Shown: positions 48,601-61,378, numbered from the stretch's first letter. The stretch is DNA of 64,000 bases from Elymus sibiricus (GCA_039707655.1 CM077667.1:543844222-543908221); one strand, 5' to 3'. Notes: generated by a model from the sequence alone, not told the origin. Made by a program: numbers and translations.

Positions 48601-50114
48601 TGATGACCCACAAGTATAGGGGGTCAATCGTAGTCCTTTCGATAAGTAAGAGTGTCGAACCCAACGAGGAACAGAAGGAAATGACAAGCGATTTTCAGTA
48701 AGGTAGTTTCTGCAAGCACTGAAATAAGCGGTAACAGATTGTTTGATAGCAAGATAATTTGTAACGGGTAACAAGTAACAAGTGTAAATAAAGTGCAGCA
48801 AGATAGCCCAATCCTTTTGAGTGCAAAGGACAGGCCGGAACAAGTACTTATAATGATGCAAACGTTCTTGAGGACACACGGGAATTTCATATAGTCACTT
48901 TCACCATGTTCATTCGATTCGCGTTCGTTACTTTGATAATTTGATATGTGGGTGGACCTGTGCTTGGGTGTTGTTCTTACTTGAACAAGCCTCCCACTTA
49001 GGATTACCCCCTCTTGCAAGCATCCGCAACTACGAAAAGTGAATTAAGACAAAGTCTAACCATAGCAATAAACATGTGGATCCAAATCAGCCCCTTACGG
49101 AATAGCGCATAAACTGGGGTTTAAGCTTCTGTCACTCTAGCAACCCATCATCTAATTACTACTCCACAATGCATTCCCTTTGGCCCATAAATGGTGAAGT
49201 GTCATGTAGTCGACGTTCACATGACACCACTAAGAGAATCACAACATACATATCATCAAAATACCGAACGAATACCGAATTCACATGATTACTTATGACA
49301 AGACTTCTCCCATGTCCTCAAGAACAAAAGTAACTACTCACTCATCATCATGATGTTAAAGATCAGAGGGGTATTGAATAACATAAATGATCTGAACATT
49401 TAGTAATTCACAAAGCAAATCAACTAGCATCAACTACAAAAGGTAATCAATACTACTAGCAACCCACAAGTAGCAATCTATAGTTTTGATACAAAGATTG
49501 AATACAAGAGATGAACTAGGGTTTGAGATGAGATGGTGATGTTGTTGATGATGATGAAGATTGGTCCTCCCACGATGAGAGGGTTGTTGGTGACGACGAA
49601 GGCTTCGATTTCCCCCTCCCGGAGGGAAGTGTCCCCGGCGGAATCTGCCGGCCGTAGAGCAAAAATGCTCCTGCTCTAGTTCCGCCTCGTGGCGGCGGCG
49701 CCTCATCCCGAAAGTCTCCCCCTAAAAGTTTTAGCGTAAAATGACTTATATACCAGAAGGAGAGGGCCAGAGGTGGGCCAGGGGCTCCACATGGCACTTG
49801 GGCACGCACCGGGGGGGCGCCCAGGTGCCATGTGGGCACCTGGTTGGTCTCCTCCGGTGACTCTCTGGCCCAATATTTTTCATATATTCCAAAACAATTC
49901 TCTGTGGAATTTCAGCCCATTTGGAGATGTGCAGAATAGGTATCTCTGTTGTAGCCTTTTCAGGCCCTGAAATGCAGCTGCCAGTATTCTCCCTCTTTGT
50001 GTGAACCTTGCATATTAAGAGAGAAGAGGCATTAGAAATACTCTATGAAGTGTTATATTGGCCAAAAACTTTATAAATAACAGTAATAAAACATGATGCA
50101 AAATCGACGTATCA
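48601..50114 (-). repeat. Gypsy 3' LTR
   Basis: 1514 bp, from tgatgacccac to cgacgtatca on the plus strand. It carries a TATATAAG-type TATA on the minus strand near 49744-49752. A stretch of about 45 bp near 49455-49500 is absent from the other LTR. Confidence 0.92.
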
Positions 50115-50126
50115 ACTCCCCCAAGC
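50115..50126 (-). promoter_or_regulatory. Gypsy polypurine tract
   Basis: Minus-strand gcttgggggagt lies immediately before the TGATACGTC start of the 3' LTR. Confidence 0.8.
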
Positions 50127-51633
50127 TTTATACCTCGCTTGTCCTCAAGCGAAAGCCGAAATCGAAAATCATGACCACATGCTTAGAGAGAGAGGCGTCG
50201 ATAAAATAAAATACGGACATGGAAGCATCATGAACAATATTATAGCAGCAATAAGTACTATCATAAAATTCTTATGAATAAGTAACAATTCATCACAACA
50301 TTGAAGTATGAAGCATAAACTTTCTTGAAAACTAACAAACTATGTTCTCCGTCAACAATGCAATTACAATTCATTGTACGTTCAGGAAGGGTCACATGTA
50401 GGAGCCTTTTGGCAAGTTCACATACTCAACTATCATTTAGTCTTTCATGATTGCTAAAACTCACACCGTACATATGGAGCATCAAGTTTCAGCCGGACAC
50501 ATAGAAAGATAGGGGCTTATAAGTTTGCCTCCCAACTTATTCACCTCGAAGGTGATGTCAACAATAATAACTCATGCTCACCCACATTCAACTGCCTAGA
50601 TCTTTCCCCACCACATGATGCTTGCCAAAGAGAAAAATAAAAAGGGATAGAGAGAATAATTTTGACACTTTGCATAAAAGTAAATTCATAAAAGTATAAG
50701 ATAGGCCCTTCGCAGAGGGAAGCAGAGGTTGTCATGCGCTTTTAAGGTTGGATGCACTAACTCTTAATGCAAAGGAACGTCACGTGATATTGGCCCTTGT
50801 GATAGCAACCTTTATTATGCAGTCTGTCGCTTTTATTCTTTACCATCAGAAGTTTGTACCACGCTTATTTTCCCTTACAATAAAAGATCTTACATATTTA
50901 GGAGCAATTTTTATTGCTTTATTGCACCGATGACAACTTACTTGAAGGATCTTACTCAATCCATAGATAGGTATGGTGGAGTCTCATGGCATGATTTTGG
51001 TTAAGGGTTTTTGATGCACCAGTAGTATTTCTACTTAGTGCTAAATTTTGGCTAGCAAAGATATTGGGCAAGCACCCCATGTTGGAGGATCCATGACAAT
51101 ATACCTTCTATGTGAATATGAACAAACATAACTCATTACGTTGTCTTCCTTGTCCAACATCAACCGTTTGACATACAATACTTAATGGGTGCTCACAATC
51201 ACAAAAGATGTCCAAGATAGTGTATTTGCATGTAAATCTTCTCTTCCTTATTAACTTTTTCATGCAATTGCACCATTGACCAATGCTATGTTTGTCAACC
51301 TTCAATAAATTTTACCACTTATACTTTTCTTTATGTGATGTCATTACTCACCATAAGATTAGCATATGATTTTTCATTCTTTTCATTGCTTTTGACTGAA
51401 GCATAAAAATAAACAAGCAAAACTCAAACTACTCTCACTCGATTATATAGATAGATAGATCACGAAACTAACACCCGAAGATAGATCATACTAAACTTTT
51501 ATTCTACTAGATCACGAAATACTAAGGATTGAACTGAAAATAGATAAAGATAATAAAAGGTGATGGTGATACAATACCGGGGCACCTGCCCCAAGCTTGG
51601 CACAAGCCAAGGGGAGTGCCCATACCCGTGTGA

Positions 51634-52050
51634 TCAAGCCTCCTCCTTGGGTGATGGTGGTGATGAAGCAATCTTGTCCTTTAGTTCTATCAAAGCTATC
51701 AATCTGCGGTTCGTGCTCCTGAGGGTTGTGATGTGTTTCTCTAACAAAATAACTTCACGGGTGAGATAAGTATTGCGAACGCAAACTGTTTCGAATAACC
51801 TCAGGGCCTCAATAAGAGGAGGGGATAGTAGGTGATAGTAGGGTTGAAGGATATCTTCTTCCTCCGCGGTCTCCTCCATGAAAGCAGATTTCTCTCCCTC
51901 TAGGTCCTGATTCTCTATAACCTTCTTGCCTTGGCTTCCTTGAACCCGTCCTCCTTCATCTCCGTAACATCCATCCTCTTCAAGTCAGCTTCTGTCTCTT
52001 CATAAACTGGAGGGACATGGTTCTCCCTAGCAGATTCCTGGGACGACATA
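51634..52050 (-). pseudogene. Post-integrase accessory ORF of the Gypsy element
   Basis: An ATG at about 52050 opens MSSQESARENHVPPVYEETE. After one missing base near 51925 the frame continues as KVIENQDLEGEKSAFMEETA and ends PSPKEEA at 51634. The product would be about 138 residues, acidic, with a helical, leucine-rich centre (EVILLEKHITTLRSTNRRLI) that could form a coiled coil. There is no signal peptide or membrane segment, so it is not an obvious envelope protein. It lies between integrase and the 3' LTR, in the sense orientation, behind a TATA-like box at 52128-52137. Function unknown. Confidence 0.55.
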
Positions 52051-52127
52051 TTTTAGATCTGCCAGAAAACAACAAGAAACAAGAACAGAGGATTTCTCCG
52101 TGATGCGGTGGTCAAATCAATCCGGGG

Positions 52128-52270
52128 AGTATATATAGAATTTTTATCTTGTATAACAAGTATACCAAAGGAAAACGGAGTCGGGAAGTATCACCAGGGC
52201 CCCACATGGCACCAGGGCGCGCCACAGGGGGCGCCCAGGTGCCATGTGGCCACCTGGTGGGCCCTCTCGG
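52128..52270 (-). promoter_or_regulatory. LTR-like internal promoter segment
   Basis: Contains a TATATATA box (about 52128-52137) about 80 bp upstream of the accessory ATG. Behind it is a GC-rich inverted repeat built from ccacatggcacc and ggtgccatgtgg (52203-52255). The same GC-rich hairpin lies behind the TATA box of the LTRs (49788-49850). This suggests the accessory ORF has its own promoter derived from U3-like sequence (inference). Confidence 0.45.
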
Positions 52271-52377
52271 CTTCCTTTTATTTTTCTAATTTTTTAAATA
52301 TTCCAAAACTGACAGTAGATATTTTTGCGGAATTTTTGGAGTCGGTTTACTTGCCGTATCACATACCTATTCCTTTT

Positions 52378-53330
52378 TCAGTATTCTGGAGTGTTCCGGA
52401 AGGACTTTTTGATATGCTCCTCCGGTGTAATAGCGTCAATAACATTTGTTTCAACATTAATGGGTGTACCTGAGATGTAGTGCTTAATCCTTTCTCCATT
52501 TACCAACTTCAGGTTGGTTCCCGCGGCATTATTGATCTTGATGGCTACGGAACGATAAACCTCCTCGATGACATAAGGCCCTTCCCATTTGGAGAGGAGT
52601 TTACCTGCAAAGAATCTAAGACGAGAATTATATAATAAAACATATTTACCCACTTTGAATTCTCGTTGATGAATCGTCCTATCATGCCATCTTTTAACTT
52701 TTTCTTTGAACAACTTGGCATTATCATAGGCCTGGGTCCTCCATTCGTCGAGAGAGCTAATATCAAATAACCTCTTTTCACCCGCAAGCTTGAAATCATA
52801 GTTAAGTTCTTTAACAGCCCAAAAAGCTTTATGTTCCAATTCAAGAGGTAAATGACATGCTTTTCCATAAACCATTTTATAAGGAGACATACCCATTGGA
52901 TTCTTATAAGCAGTTCTATAAGCCCACAAAGCATCATCTAATTTCTTAGACCAATTCTTTCTAGATCTATTGACAATCTTTTCCAAAATCAACTTTATCT
53001 CCCTATTGCTCAACTCAACTTGACCACTAGATTGAGGATGATAGGGAGATGCAATTCTATGATTAACATCATACTTAGCAAGCAACTTACAGAAAGCACC
53101 ATGAATAAAATGTGAACCACCATCAGTCATCAAATATCTAGGGACTCCAAACCTTGGGAAGATAACTTCCTTGAGAGCATTTTGATAGAAGTATTGTGAT
53201 CAGCACTATTAGTGGGGATAGCTTCTACCCACTTAGTAACGTAATCAACAACAACTAGAATATGAGTATACCCATTGGATTTAGGAAAAGGTCCCATATA
53301 ATCAAAACCCCAAACATCAAATGGTTCAAT
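52378..53330 (-). pseudogene. Gypsy integrase (catalytic core and C-terminus)
   Basis: The DDE core is split over two frames. The first Asp is in [12 protein letters not shown] and [14 protein letters not shown] (near 53300-53210). The second is in [15 protein letters not shown]. The Glu is in [19 protein letters not shown] 2-base insertion near 53180 shifts the frame just before the second Asp. The C-terminal half ([20 protein letters not shown] and onward) follows the usual Gypsy pattern and ends at 52378. It would insert the cDNA copy if intact. Confidence 0.88.
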
Positions 53331-55367
53331 AACAAGAGAATAGTTCATAGGCATTTCCTGACGTCTACTGATATTACCAATTCTCTGACATTCATCACAA
53401 GATAAGAGAAACTTACGTGCATCCTTGAAGAGGGTAGGCCAATAAAAACCGGATTGCAATACCTTGTGTGCGGTCCCGTCTCCAGCATGGTGTCCTCCAT
53501 ATGCTTCGGAGTGACACTTATGAAGAATTTGTTCCTGTTCATGCTTAGGTACACAACGTCTAACAATACCATCCACACCTTCTTTATAAAGATGTGGATC
53601 ATCCCAAAAGTAATGTCTCAAATCATAAAAGAACTTTTTCTTTTGCTGGTAAGTAACGCTAGGAGGTATAAACTTAGCAACAATATAACTAGCATAGTCA
53701 GCATACCAAGGAGTAATACGAGAAACATTAATAGCAGCTAGTTGCTCATCAGGAAAACTATCATAAATAGGCTGTGGGTCATCAAGCACATTTTCCAATC
53801 TAGACAGGTTATCAGCTACAGGGTTCTCAGCCCCTTTCCTATTAATAATATGAAGATCAAACTCTTGCAACAAAAGAACCCACCTGATAAGCCTAGGCTT
53901 AGCATCTTTCTTTTCCATAAGGTACTTGAGAGCAGCATGATCAGTATGAATAGTAACTTTGAAATCAACAATATAAGACCTAAACTTATCACATGCAAAC
54001 ACAACTGCAAGAAACTCTTTTTCAGTAGTAGCATAATTCCTTTGGGCAGCATCCAAAGTTTTACTAGCATAATGAATAACATTCAACTTCTTATCAACTC
54101 TCTGTCCTAGAACAGCACCAACAGCATAATCACCAGCATCACACATAATTTCAAAAGGTAAATTCCAATCAGGTGGCTGAACAATAGGTGGAGAAATTAA
54201 AGCTGATTTAAGAGTTTCAAAGGCTTCTACATAATTATCATCAAAAACAAAGGGAACATCCTTTTGCAAAAGATTGGTAAGAGGCCTAGAAATTTTAGAG
54301 AAGTCTTTAATAAATCTCCTATAGAAACCAGCATGACCAGGAAAACTTCTTATACCTTTGATATCATTCGGGCATGGCATCTTCTCAATAGCATCAACCT
54401 TAGCCTTATCAACTTCAATACATCTTTTGGAGATTTTGTGGCCCAACACAATACCTTCATTAACCATAAAGTGGCACTTCTCCCAGTTGAAGATGAGATT
54501 TGTTTCTTCACATCTCTGCAAAACTCGATCAAGGTTGCTCAAGCAATCATCAAAAGAAGTTCCGTAAACGGAGAAATCATCCATGAAAACCTCAACAATC
54601 TTTTCACAAAAGTCACAGAAGATAGCAGTCATACATCTTTGAAAAGTAGCAGGTGCATTACATAAATCAAAAGGCATATGTCTAAAAGCAAAAGTTCCAA
54701 AAGGACAAGTAAATGTGGTTTTCTCTTAATCAGATTGTGGAACGGGTATTTGAGAAAAACCAGAATAACCATCTAGGAAACAAAAGTTTGTATGCTTAGA
54801 TAACCTTTCTAAGATTTGATCAATAAGAGGCAAAGGATAATGATCTTTCCTAGTAGCTTTATTCAACTTTCTAAAATATATCACCATCCTATGACCAGTT
54901 ACTATCCTCTGAGCAATAAGCTCATTCCTATCATTAGGAACAACAGTAATGTCACCCTTTTTGGGAACACAATGAACTGGACTTACCCATCTACAATCAT
55001 CTATGGGATACATTATACCTGCTTCTAGAAGCTTTAATATTGCAGTTCTTACCACCTCTTTCATTTTTGGATTCAATCGACGTTGGTGGTCAACAACGGG
55101 TTTAGCATCTGGCTCCATATTAATCTTGTGTTGACATAGAGTGGGACTAATGCCCTTAAGATCATCCAGAGTGTATCCAATAGCAGCACGATGTTTCCTC
55201 AAAAATTTTAACAACCTCTTTTCTTCAAGCCTTGAAAGGTTAGCACTGATAATAACAGGATATATTTTCGTTTCATCAAGATAAGCATATTTCAAAGTAT
55301 CAGGCAATTGCTTCAATTCAAAAACAGGGTCACCCTTAGGTGGGAGGAGGACCTCCAAGAGTTTCAA
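53331..55367 (-). pseudogene. Gypsy reverse transcriptase, RNase H and integrase zinc domain
   Basis: RT begins near 55367 (PPKGDPVFELKQLPDTLKYA), with the palm motif WVSPVHCVPKKGD and FMDD as the catalytic box ([12 protein letters not shown]). A TAA at 54726-54728 (ancestral CAA) stops the frame within the RT. RNase H follows ([18 protein letters not shown], then [13 protein letters not shown]). The integrase HHCC domain has [16 protein letters not shown] and SCDECQRIG. The frame is otherwise open from 54677. Confidence 0.92.
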
Positions 55368-56244
55368 TAGGAAAATTGTGCTTAAGAATAGGATGTTGAT
55401 TAAAGAAAACCTTATCTATTTCATTCCTTTCATTCATATGCATATCATTCTTATGATCAAGCAAATATTGTACTAAAGGATCAGTAGGAGGAACAGCAAT
55501 AGAAGCAAGACCAACAATTTCATCTTTGCTAGGCAATTCTATATCATGGGGCTGTCTACGAAACTTAGAGAAATTAAACTCATGAGACACACCACCAAAG
55601 TTGACACTAACAATTTCTTTAGCACAATCAATTTGAGCATTGATAGTATTCAAAGAAGGTCTACCAAATATTATTGGACAAAAATCATCTTGTGGTGATC
55701 CAAGAACAAGAAAATCAGTAGGGTATTTGATCTTACCGCACAAGACTTCAACATCTTTGACAATACCAAGTGGTTAAATAGTATTTATGCCAGCAAGCTT
55801 AATAGTGGCATCGATATCCTCAATTTCAGCAGGTGCAATATCATTCATAATTTCTTGATAAAGAGTAAAAGGAATAGCACTAACACTGGCACCCACATCA
55901 CATAAGCCATGATAACAATGATCTCCAATTTTGACATAAATAACAGGCATGCCAACAACAGGTCTATTCTTATGCTTAGGATCAGGACTAGCAATTCTAG
56001 ATGCATTATATCAGAAAGAAATAACATGCTCATCTAGATCATCAACCAAAAGATCTTTAACTAAAGCAATGCTAGGTTCAACCTTAATCTGCTCAGAAGG
56101 TGTAGGTGTTCTAACGTAACTCTTCCTAACCACAGAAGTAACCTTACAGTGTTCTTTAATTCTGACAGGAAAAGGTGGTTTCTCAAAATAAGTAGTAGGA
56201 ACAACTGGATCAACATTGTAAACAATAACTTTCTCTTCCTTAAC
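55336..56244 (-). pseudogene. Gypsy aspartic protease region
   Basis: The active-site motif LCDVGASVSAIPFTLY lies near 55870-55908. The segment DFLVLGSPQDDFCPIIFGRP follows. In-frame stops occur near 56011 (TGA) and 55773 (TAA). A one-base shift near 55345 separates it from RT. Confidence 0.8.
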
Positions 56245-57110
56245 CTATGCAGGTTTTTCTTTAATTTCTAGGGGAGGATGGTATTTAAACCACTTCTCCT
56301 TAGGAATATCAACATGTGCAGCAAAAGATTCACAAAAAGAAGCTACTATCTCAGAGTCAAGTTCATACTTAGTGCTAAATTTCTGAAAAGCATCGGTTTC
56401 CATAAAAGATTTAATACAATCAAACTCAAGATTCATACCTGACTCATTACCTTTGTCGATCTCCCAATCCTCATGGTTGCGCTTAATCTTTTCCAGAAGA
56501 TCCCATTTGAATTCAATAGTCTTCTTCGTAAAAGAACCAGTCGAAGAAGAATCAAGCATAGTTTGATCATTATGACAAAGCCGAGCATAAAAGTTTTGAA
56601 GAATTATTTCTCTTGAGAGCTCATGATTGGGGCATGTATGCAGCATATACTTGAGCCTCCCCCAAGCTTGAGCGATACTTTCTCCTTCACGAGGCCAAAA
56701 ATTATAGATATAATTCCGATCACGATGAACCAAATGCATAGGATAAAATTTCTGGTGGAATTCCAATTTTAGCCGGTTCCAATCCCATGTGTCAGTATCA
56801 TCACATATCCTATACCATGTCAAGGCCTTTCCCTCCAAAGATAAAGGGAATAATTTCTTCTTAGCTCTATCTCCAGATATACCTGCAAGCTTAAACAATC
56901 CACAAATTTCATCCACATAGATCAAGTGCATATCGGGATGTTTAGTACCATCTCCTGCATAAGGATTAGCTAGTAGTTTTCAACAAGACCAAAAGGAATT
57001 TCATAAGCAATATTTTCAGTAGCTTCAGTAGGTGGTGGAGAGGCAACTCTTGTTGTTTCAGGTCGAGGTGAAGATATCCCGAACAAGCCTCTCAAAGGAG
57101 TACTTTCCAT
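56245..57110 (-). pseudogene. Gypsy gag
   Basis: An ATG at 57110 (MESTPLRGLFGISSPRPETT) is in frame until a one-base deletion near 56980 produces a stop. The correct frame continues as MHLIYVDEICGLFKLAGISG, KKLFPLSLEGKALTWY and KFYPMHLVHRDRNYIYNF, typical of the Gypsy gag capsid. A TAG ends it at 56245. No CCHC zinc knuckle is visible. Confidence 0.85.
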
Positions 57111-57188
57111 AGTGACAAGTAGCAAGAAATTTCAGCACGTAACAAAAATGTTTCCTTACCAATTTCCATTTACCAAAGGCGCTTCACA

Positions 57189-57203
57189 CCCCGGCAACGG
57201 CGC
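57189..57203 (-). promoter_or_regulatory. Gypsy primer binding site (tRNA-Asp type)
   Basis: Minus-strand cgccgttgccggggtg lies about 15 bases inside the 5' LTR. It matches the cgccgttgccgggg core of Athila-type sites. Confidence 0.7.
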
Positions 57204-57216
57204 GAGAAACGAGTCT

Positions 57217-58691
57217 TGATGACCCACAAGTATAGGGGGACAATCGTAGTCCTTTCGATAAGTAAGAGTGTCAAACCCAATGAGGAGCAGAAGGAAATGA
57301 CAAGCGGTTTTCAGTAAGGTAGTTTCTGCAAGCACTGAAATAAGCGGTAACAGATAGTTTGATAGCAAGATAAATTGTAACGGGTAACAAGTAACAACTG
57401 TAAATAAAGTGCAGCAAGATAGCCCAATCCTTTTGAGTGCAAAGGACAGGCCAGAACAAGTACTTATAATGATGCAAACGTTCTTGAGGACACACGGGAA
57501 TTTCATCTAGTCACTTTCACCATGTTCATTCAATTCGCGTTCATTACTTTGATGATTTGATATGTGGGTGGACCGGTGCTTGGGTGCTGTTCTTACTTGA
57601 ACAAGCCTCCCACTTATGATTACACCCTCTCGCAAGCATCCGCAACTACGAAAAGAGAATTAAGACAAAGTCTAACAATAGCAATAAACATGTGGATCCA
57701 AATCAGCCCCTTACGGAATAGCGCATAAACTGGGGTTTTAGCTTCTGTCACTCTAGCAACCCATCATCTAATTACTACTCAACAATGCATTCCCTTAGGC
57801 CCATAAATGGTGAAGTGTCATGTAGTTGACTTTCACATGACACCACTAAGAGAATCACAACATACATATCATCAAAATACCGAACGAATACCGAATTCAC
57901 ATGATTACTTATGACAAGACTTCTTTCATGTCCTCAAGAACAAAAGTAACTACTCACTCATCATCATGATGTTCAAGATCAGAGGGGTAATGAATAACAT
58001 AAAGGATCTGAACATTTAGTAATTCACAAAGCAAACCAACTAGCATCAACTACAATAGGTAATCAACACTACATAAGAGATGAACTAGGGTTTGAGATGA
58101 GATGGTGATGTTGATGATGATGATGAAGATTGGTCCTCCCACGATGAGAGGGTTGTTGGTGATGACGAAGGCTTCGATTTCCCCCTCCCGGAGGGAAGTG
58201 TCTCCGGCGGAATCTGCCCGTCGGAGAGCAAAAATGCTCCTGCTCTAGTTCCGCCTCGTGGCTGCGGCGCCTTGTCCCGAAAGTCTCCCCCTAAAAGTTT
58301 TAGGGTAAAATGACTTATATACAAGAAGGAGAGGGCAAGAGGTGGGCCAGGGGCTCCACATGGCACTTGGGCGCGCACCAGGGGGGGGGGGGGGCGCCCA
58401 GGTGCCATGTGAGCACCTGGTTGGCCTCCTCTGGTGACTCTCTGGCCCAGTATTTTTTATGTATTCCAAAACAATTCTCCGTGGAATTTCAGCCCATTTG
58501 GAGATGTGCAGAATAGGTATCTCTACTGTAGCTTTTTCAGGCCCTGAAATCCAGCTGCCGGTATTCTCCCTCTTTGTGTTAACCTTGCATATTAAGAGAG
58601 AAAATGCATTAGAAATACTCCATGAAGTGTTATATTGGCCAAAAACTTTATAAATAACAGTAATAAAACATGATGCAAAGTGGACGTATCA
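57217..58691 (-). repeat. Gypsy 5' LTR
   Basis: 1475 bp. Compared with the 3' LTR it has an internal deletion of about 45 bp near 58060-58075 and an expanded G run at about 58381. Confidence 0.92.
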
Positions 58692-60305
58692 GGCGCTTTA
58701 TTACTTAAAAGTTTAAGCACACCCGGCCTCTGCATAACTAAGATGCACACATCCAAATAAGGTTCTCTCACACAAACGAAAAATAAAAAAAGCGAAATCC
58801 AAAGAGACATGTAGAGTCTGTATAACGCCTAAAGCGGAGGGGGGCCAATCCTAAGATCATGCTGCCACCCATGTTGGGTAAAAGTATCCCTCGCCGTAGT
58901 CTCCAATCGTGCACACACCTCCATAAACAGTTCTCAATTCTCCACGAGTTGTAGAGAGGACCATAAACGAAGAGTCCCGGTACATCTGTAGATAACCTGC
59001 ATCAAAGAAGTACTTTTACCATTAGAAACCTTATCAGTTCTACATAACCAAAGTGACCAAATAACGGCAATCGCTCCCACCCTGAGCAGAGTTCTAAATC
59101 TGTGATCAATCCCATGTAACCAGTTGCCAAATACATTAGCAACACTACAAGGAGGATACAAGCGAGAAGCTATTTGGATGACTGACCATATAGAACGAGC
59201 CAATTTGCATTGTAAGAATTTAAATGTTTTATTATCTCATCATGGTGAAAAAAAACACATTGCGGACTTCCATGCCAATTCCTCTTAATAAGGCACCATG
59301 CAAAGATTTTATTCTTAAGAGATATCTTCATCTTCCAGATCTTCTTGTTATTATCAACTGGCACATTAGACTGGATTAATGCTCTATACATGGACTCCAC
59401 TGAGAATTGTCCATTCCCATGGAGGTTCCATCAGAATACATCAGACCCATGTGACAATTGCACCGTGGACAACCGCTGGAGCAAGATGTTCCACGATTGG
59501 TGTCTGGGTCCAAATAAATCTCTTCTGAACGTCACATTTGGCAGAAATGATTCCATTGCTGTGGTGATAGTATCACCCTTGTGGCGTACAATGTTGTATA
59601 GAGCCGGATATTGTTCCCGGAGTGTGGCATTTCCTAGCCACTCCTCCGATAATCTAATTTTTGAGCCGTCCTTAATCGAGAAGGATCCATAGAAGAAGAA
59701 ATATTTCTTCATAGCCATTAGACCCGCCCAAAAGTGGGAATCCCCATGCTTCTAGTATAATTGGGATACCGCCTTGGAACCCACATATTTTCTCCTTAGG
59801 AGGGTTTGCCATACACCATCTTCCGTCAGTAATTTAGACAACCACTTGCCAAGGAGGGCCCTATTCTTAACCTCAAGGTCATGAATGCCCAACCCGCCTT
59901 GGTCTTTGGGACGGCAAACCACACTCCATTTAGCTAGTCAATATTTCTTTCTCTCGCTATCTCCTTGCCACAAGAATCTTGATCAGAAATAATCCAATCT
60001 ACATAAAACTCCTTTCGGCAACTGGAAGAAAAAAATCATATATAGTACCATATTACTTAGTACTGAATTTATGAAGACCAAGGTATGCTCAATAGTAATC
60101 TTCCCTTGAAGTATGAGTTGCTCGAAAGCTGATAAAATTAGTTTCTTATTTCTCGCTTTCTCGAGGTCATGATCCATGAAGAGAATCGTATGGTCGGCAT
60201 ATTAAAGTATAGAGAGACTATCATCAACTACATGATTTACTACCCCATCAATTTGGCCATAAACCTTGGCACGCTCAATCATGACCGCTAGCAATCCCTG
60301 GGACG
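58692..60305 (-). mobile_element. LINE (non-LTR retrotransposon), 5'-truncated and inactive
   Basis: The minus-strand translation gives the end of a plant LINE ORF2. The RT box near 60170-60200 reads YADH instead of YADD and is preceded by a stop. RPKDQGGLGIHDLEVKN (near 59880) and KDGSKIRLSEEWLGNATLRE follow. The zinc-binding C-terminal region (KRNWHGSPQCVFFHHDE; RVGAIAVIWSLWLCR) ends QHGWQHDLRIGPPPL near 58832. A stop replaces Arg after VEN near 58930, and about 80 residues are missing after SAFEQL. The 3' UTR is cut by the Gypsy element at 58692 and ends at 48582-48600. Confidence 0.88.
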
Positions 60306-60418
60306 GTTACGGAAGATATGCTCAATAGTAAACTTATTATGAGTAGTCCTAAGAGACCAAGTGAGAGCGGAAAAAGTATTAAAAAATCAACGGTGAAGCT
60401 TGCTGGAAACAGAGCTAA
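60306..60418. other. Unassigned stretch between LINE and Harbinger-type element
   Basis: The LINE-like frame ends abruptly near 60305 at its presumed 5' truncation point. I found no matching TSD between here and the LINE tail. The TAA at 60416-60418 belongs to the next element. Confidence 0.4.
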
Positions 60419-61378
60419 GGGCTTCTCTAACCCTTACTCTATTCTATAACTCCCTAATTTTCCCCAAATTTTAACTCCTCAAAAATGTGCATTCAAAAAA
60501 AATGTGGATCTAACCCTTCCACGAAAATGTTCTAAAATTAAACGAGATTCAACATAATTCAAACTAAAAATGAGCCAAGACTTTCATCATCCGAGGAGAG
60601 GGAAATCATCGGCACCTTGTCGGAGCATGATGTCTCGGCATCGTGGGTGCCCTCGGTATCTTTCCACGGGCTCGCCATCCTCGGTGTCATGGGTGCCCCT
60701 TGACATCTTTGTGACCACCACGTACACCTCAATGGTGCAGTGCTCCTCCGCCACTCGCAGGTTGGTGAGGAGGGCGGTGCTCGGCGCTGCAGTCCTCCTC
60801 ATCCTCCCATGGTTGGGGAGCACCACAGTGTTGCCATCCACCTCTTCACTGGTTTTGGGAAATTACTTCTCTCCCTCGTCCTCTTTGGACGACGAGGATG
60901 ACAGTGAGGAGGATATGCAATCAGCACCCCCATTGTTGTGTGTAGTGATGATTGTAGCGTCCTCCGTCGTGATTTCCGTATGGCGTGCGGCCAAGAACAT
61001 TGATGTATTGTCGTGTTCGTGCGGACCATGGTTGGTGACCAATGGGGGCTCGAGTTGCTCGGGCGGTGCTAGGTGGCAGTAATAGATGGGGTGGTGTGTA
61101 GTTGTGGCGGCTCGAATACGCCTGATTTGGGGGGAAATGGGTAGCAGCAAGGTTGTGTTAGCGATTGTGGCAATATTTCAGGTCAGTGGTAGGAGAGACG
61201 ATTTAAGGAGATTTTGGTTGGTTTCTCAAATTTGAAGGGAGGGGGGCAATATATTAGGTGAACTCATCAATTTTTGAAGAGTTCTAGGTTTGAGGGATGA
61301 CTAGGGGGGTGTTAAATCCCCAAAAAATAATCTTTTTAGGATATATATAGGATTTTAAGGAAAGGGTTAGAGATGCCC
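60419..61378. mobile_element. PIF/Harbinger-type non-autonomous element, 960 bp
   Basis: The left end GGGCTTCTCTAACCCTT and the inverted right end GGGCATCTCTAACCCTT match at 16 of 17 positions. Both sides are flanked by TAA (60416-60418 and 61379-61381), the 3-bp TSD typical of PIF/Harbinger. The inside has AT-rich margins and a GC-rich core with a 170-codon frame (60570-61082) that resembles no transposase. It is mobilised in trans, if at all. Confidence 0.75.

Larger units (their letters stand above)
48601..58691 (-). mobile_element. Athila-like Ty3/Gypsy retrotransposon, 10.1 kb, inactive
   Basis: Two LTRs (48601-50114 and 57217-58691) bracket gag, protease, RT-RNaseH and integrase in Gypsy order on the minus strand. 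The flanks GGCGT (48596-48600) and GGCGC (58692-58696) are a 5-bp TSD with one mismatch. The primer binding site is of the tRNA-Asp type. RT wording ([36 protein letters not shown]) is of the Athila/Tat group as I remember it. Coding is broken by TAG 56245, TGA near 56011, TAA near 55773 and TAA 54726, and by frameshifts near 56980, 55345 and 53180. The insertion sits in the 3' UTR of a LINE. Confidence 0.93.

Noticed and set aside
49434..49839. Frames of 90-107 codons in both Gypsy LTRs
   Set aside because: They lie in LTR leader sequence and contain no known motif; the two LTR copies differ by indels.
53454..54665. Plus-strand frames of 69-133 codons across the Gypsy pol region
   Set aside because: They are antisense shadows of the reverse transcriptase and integrase frames.
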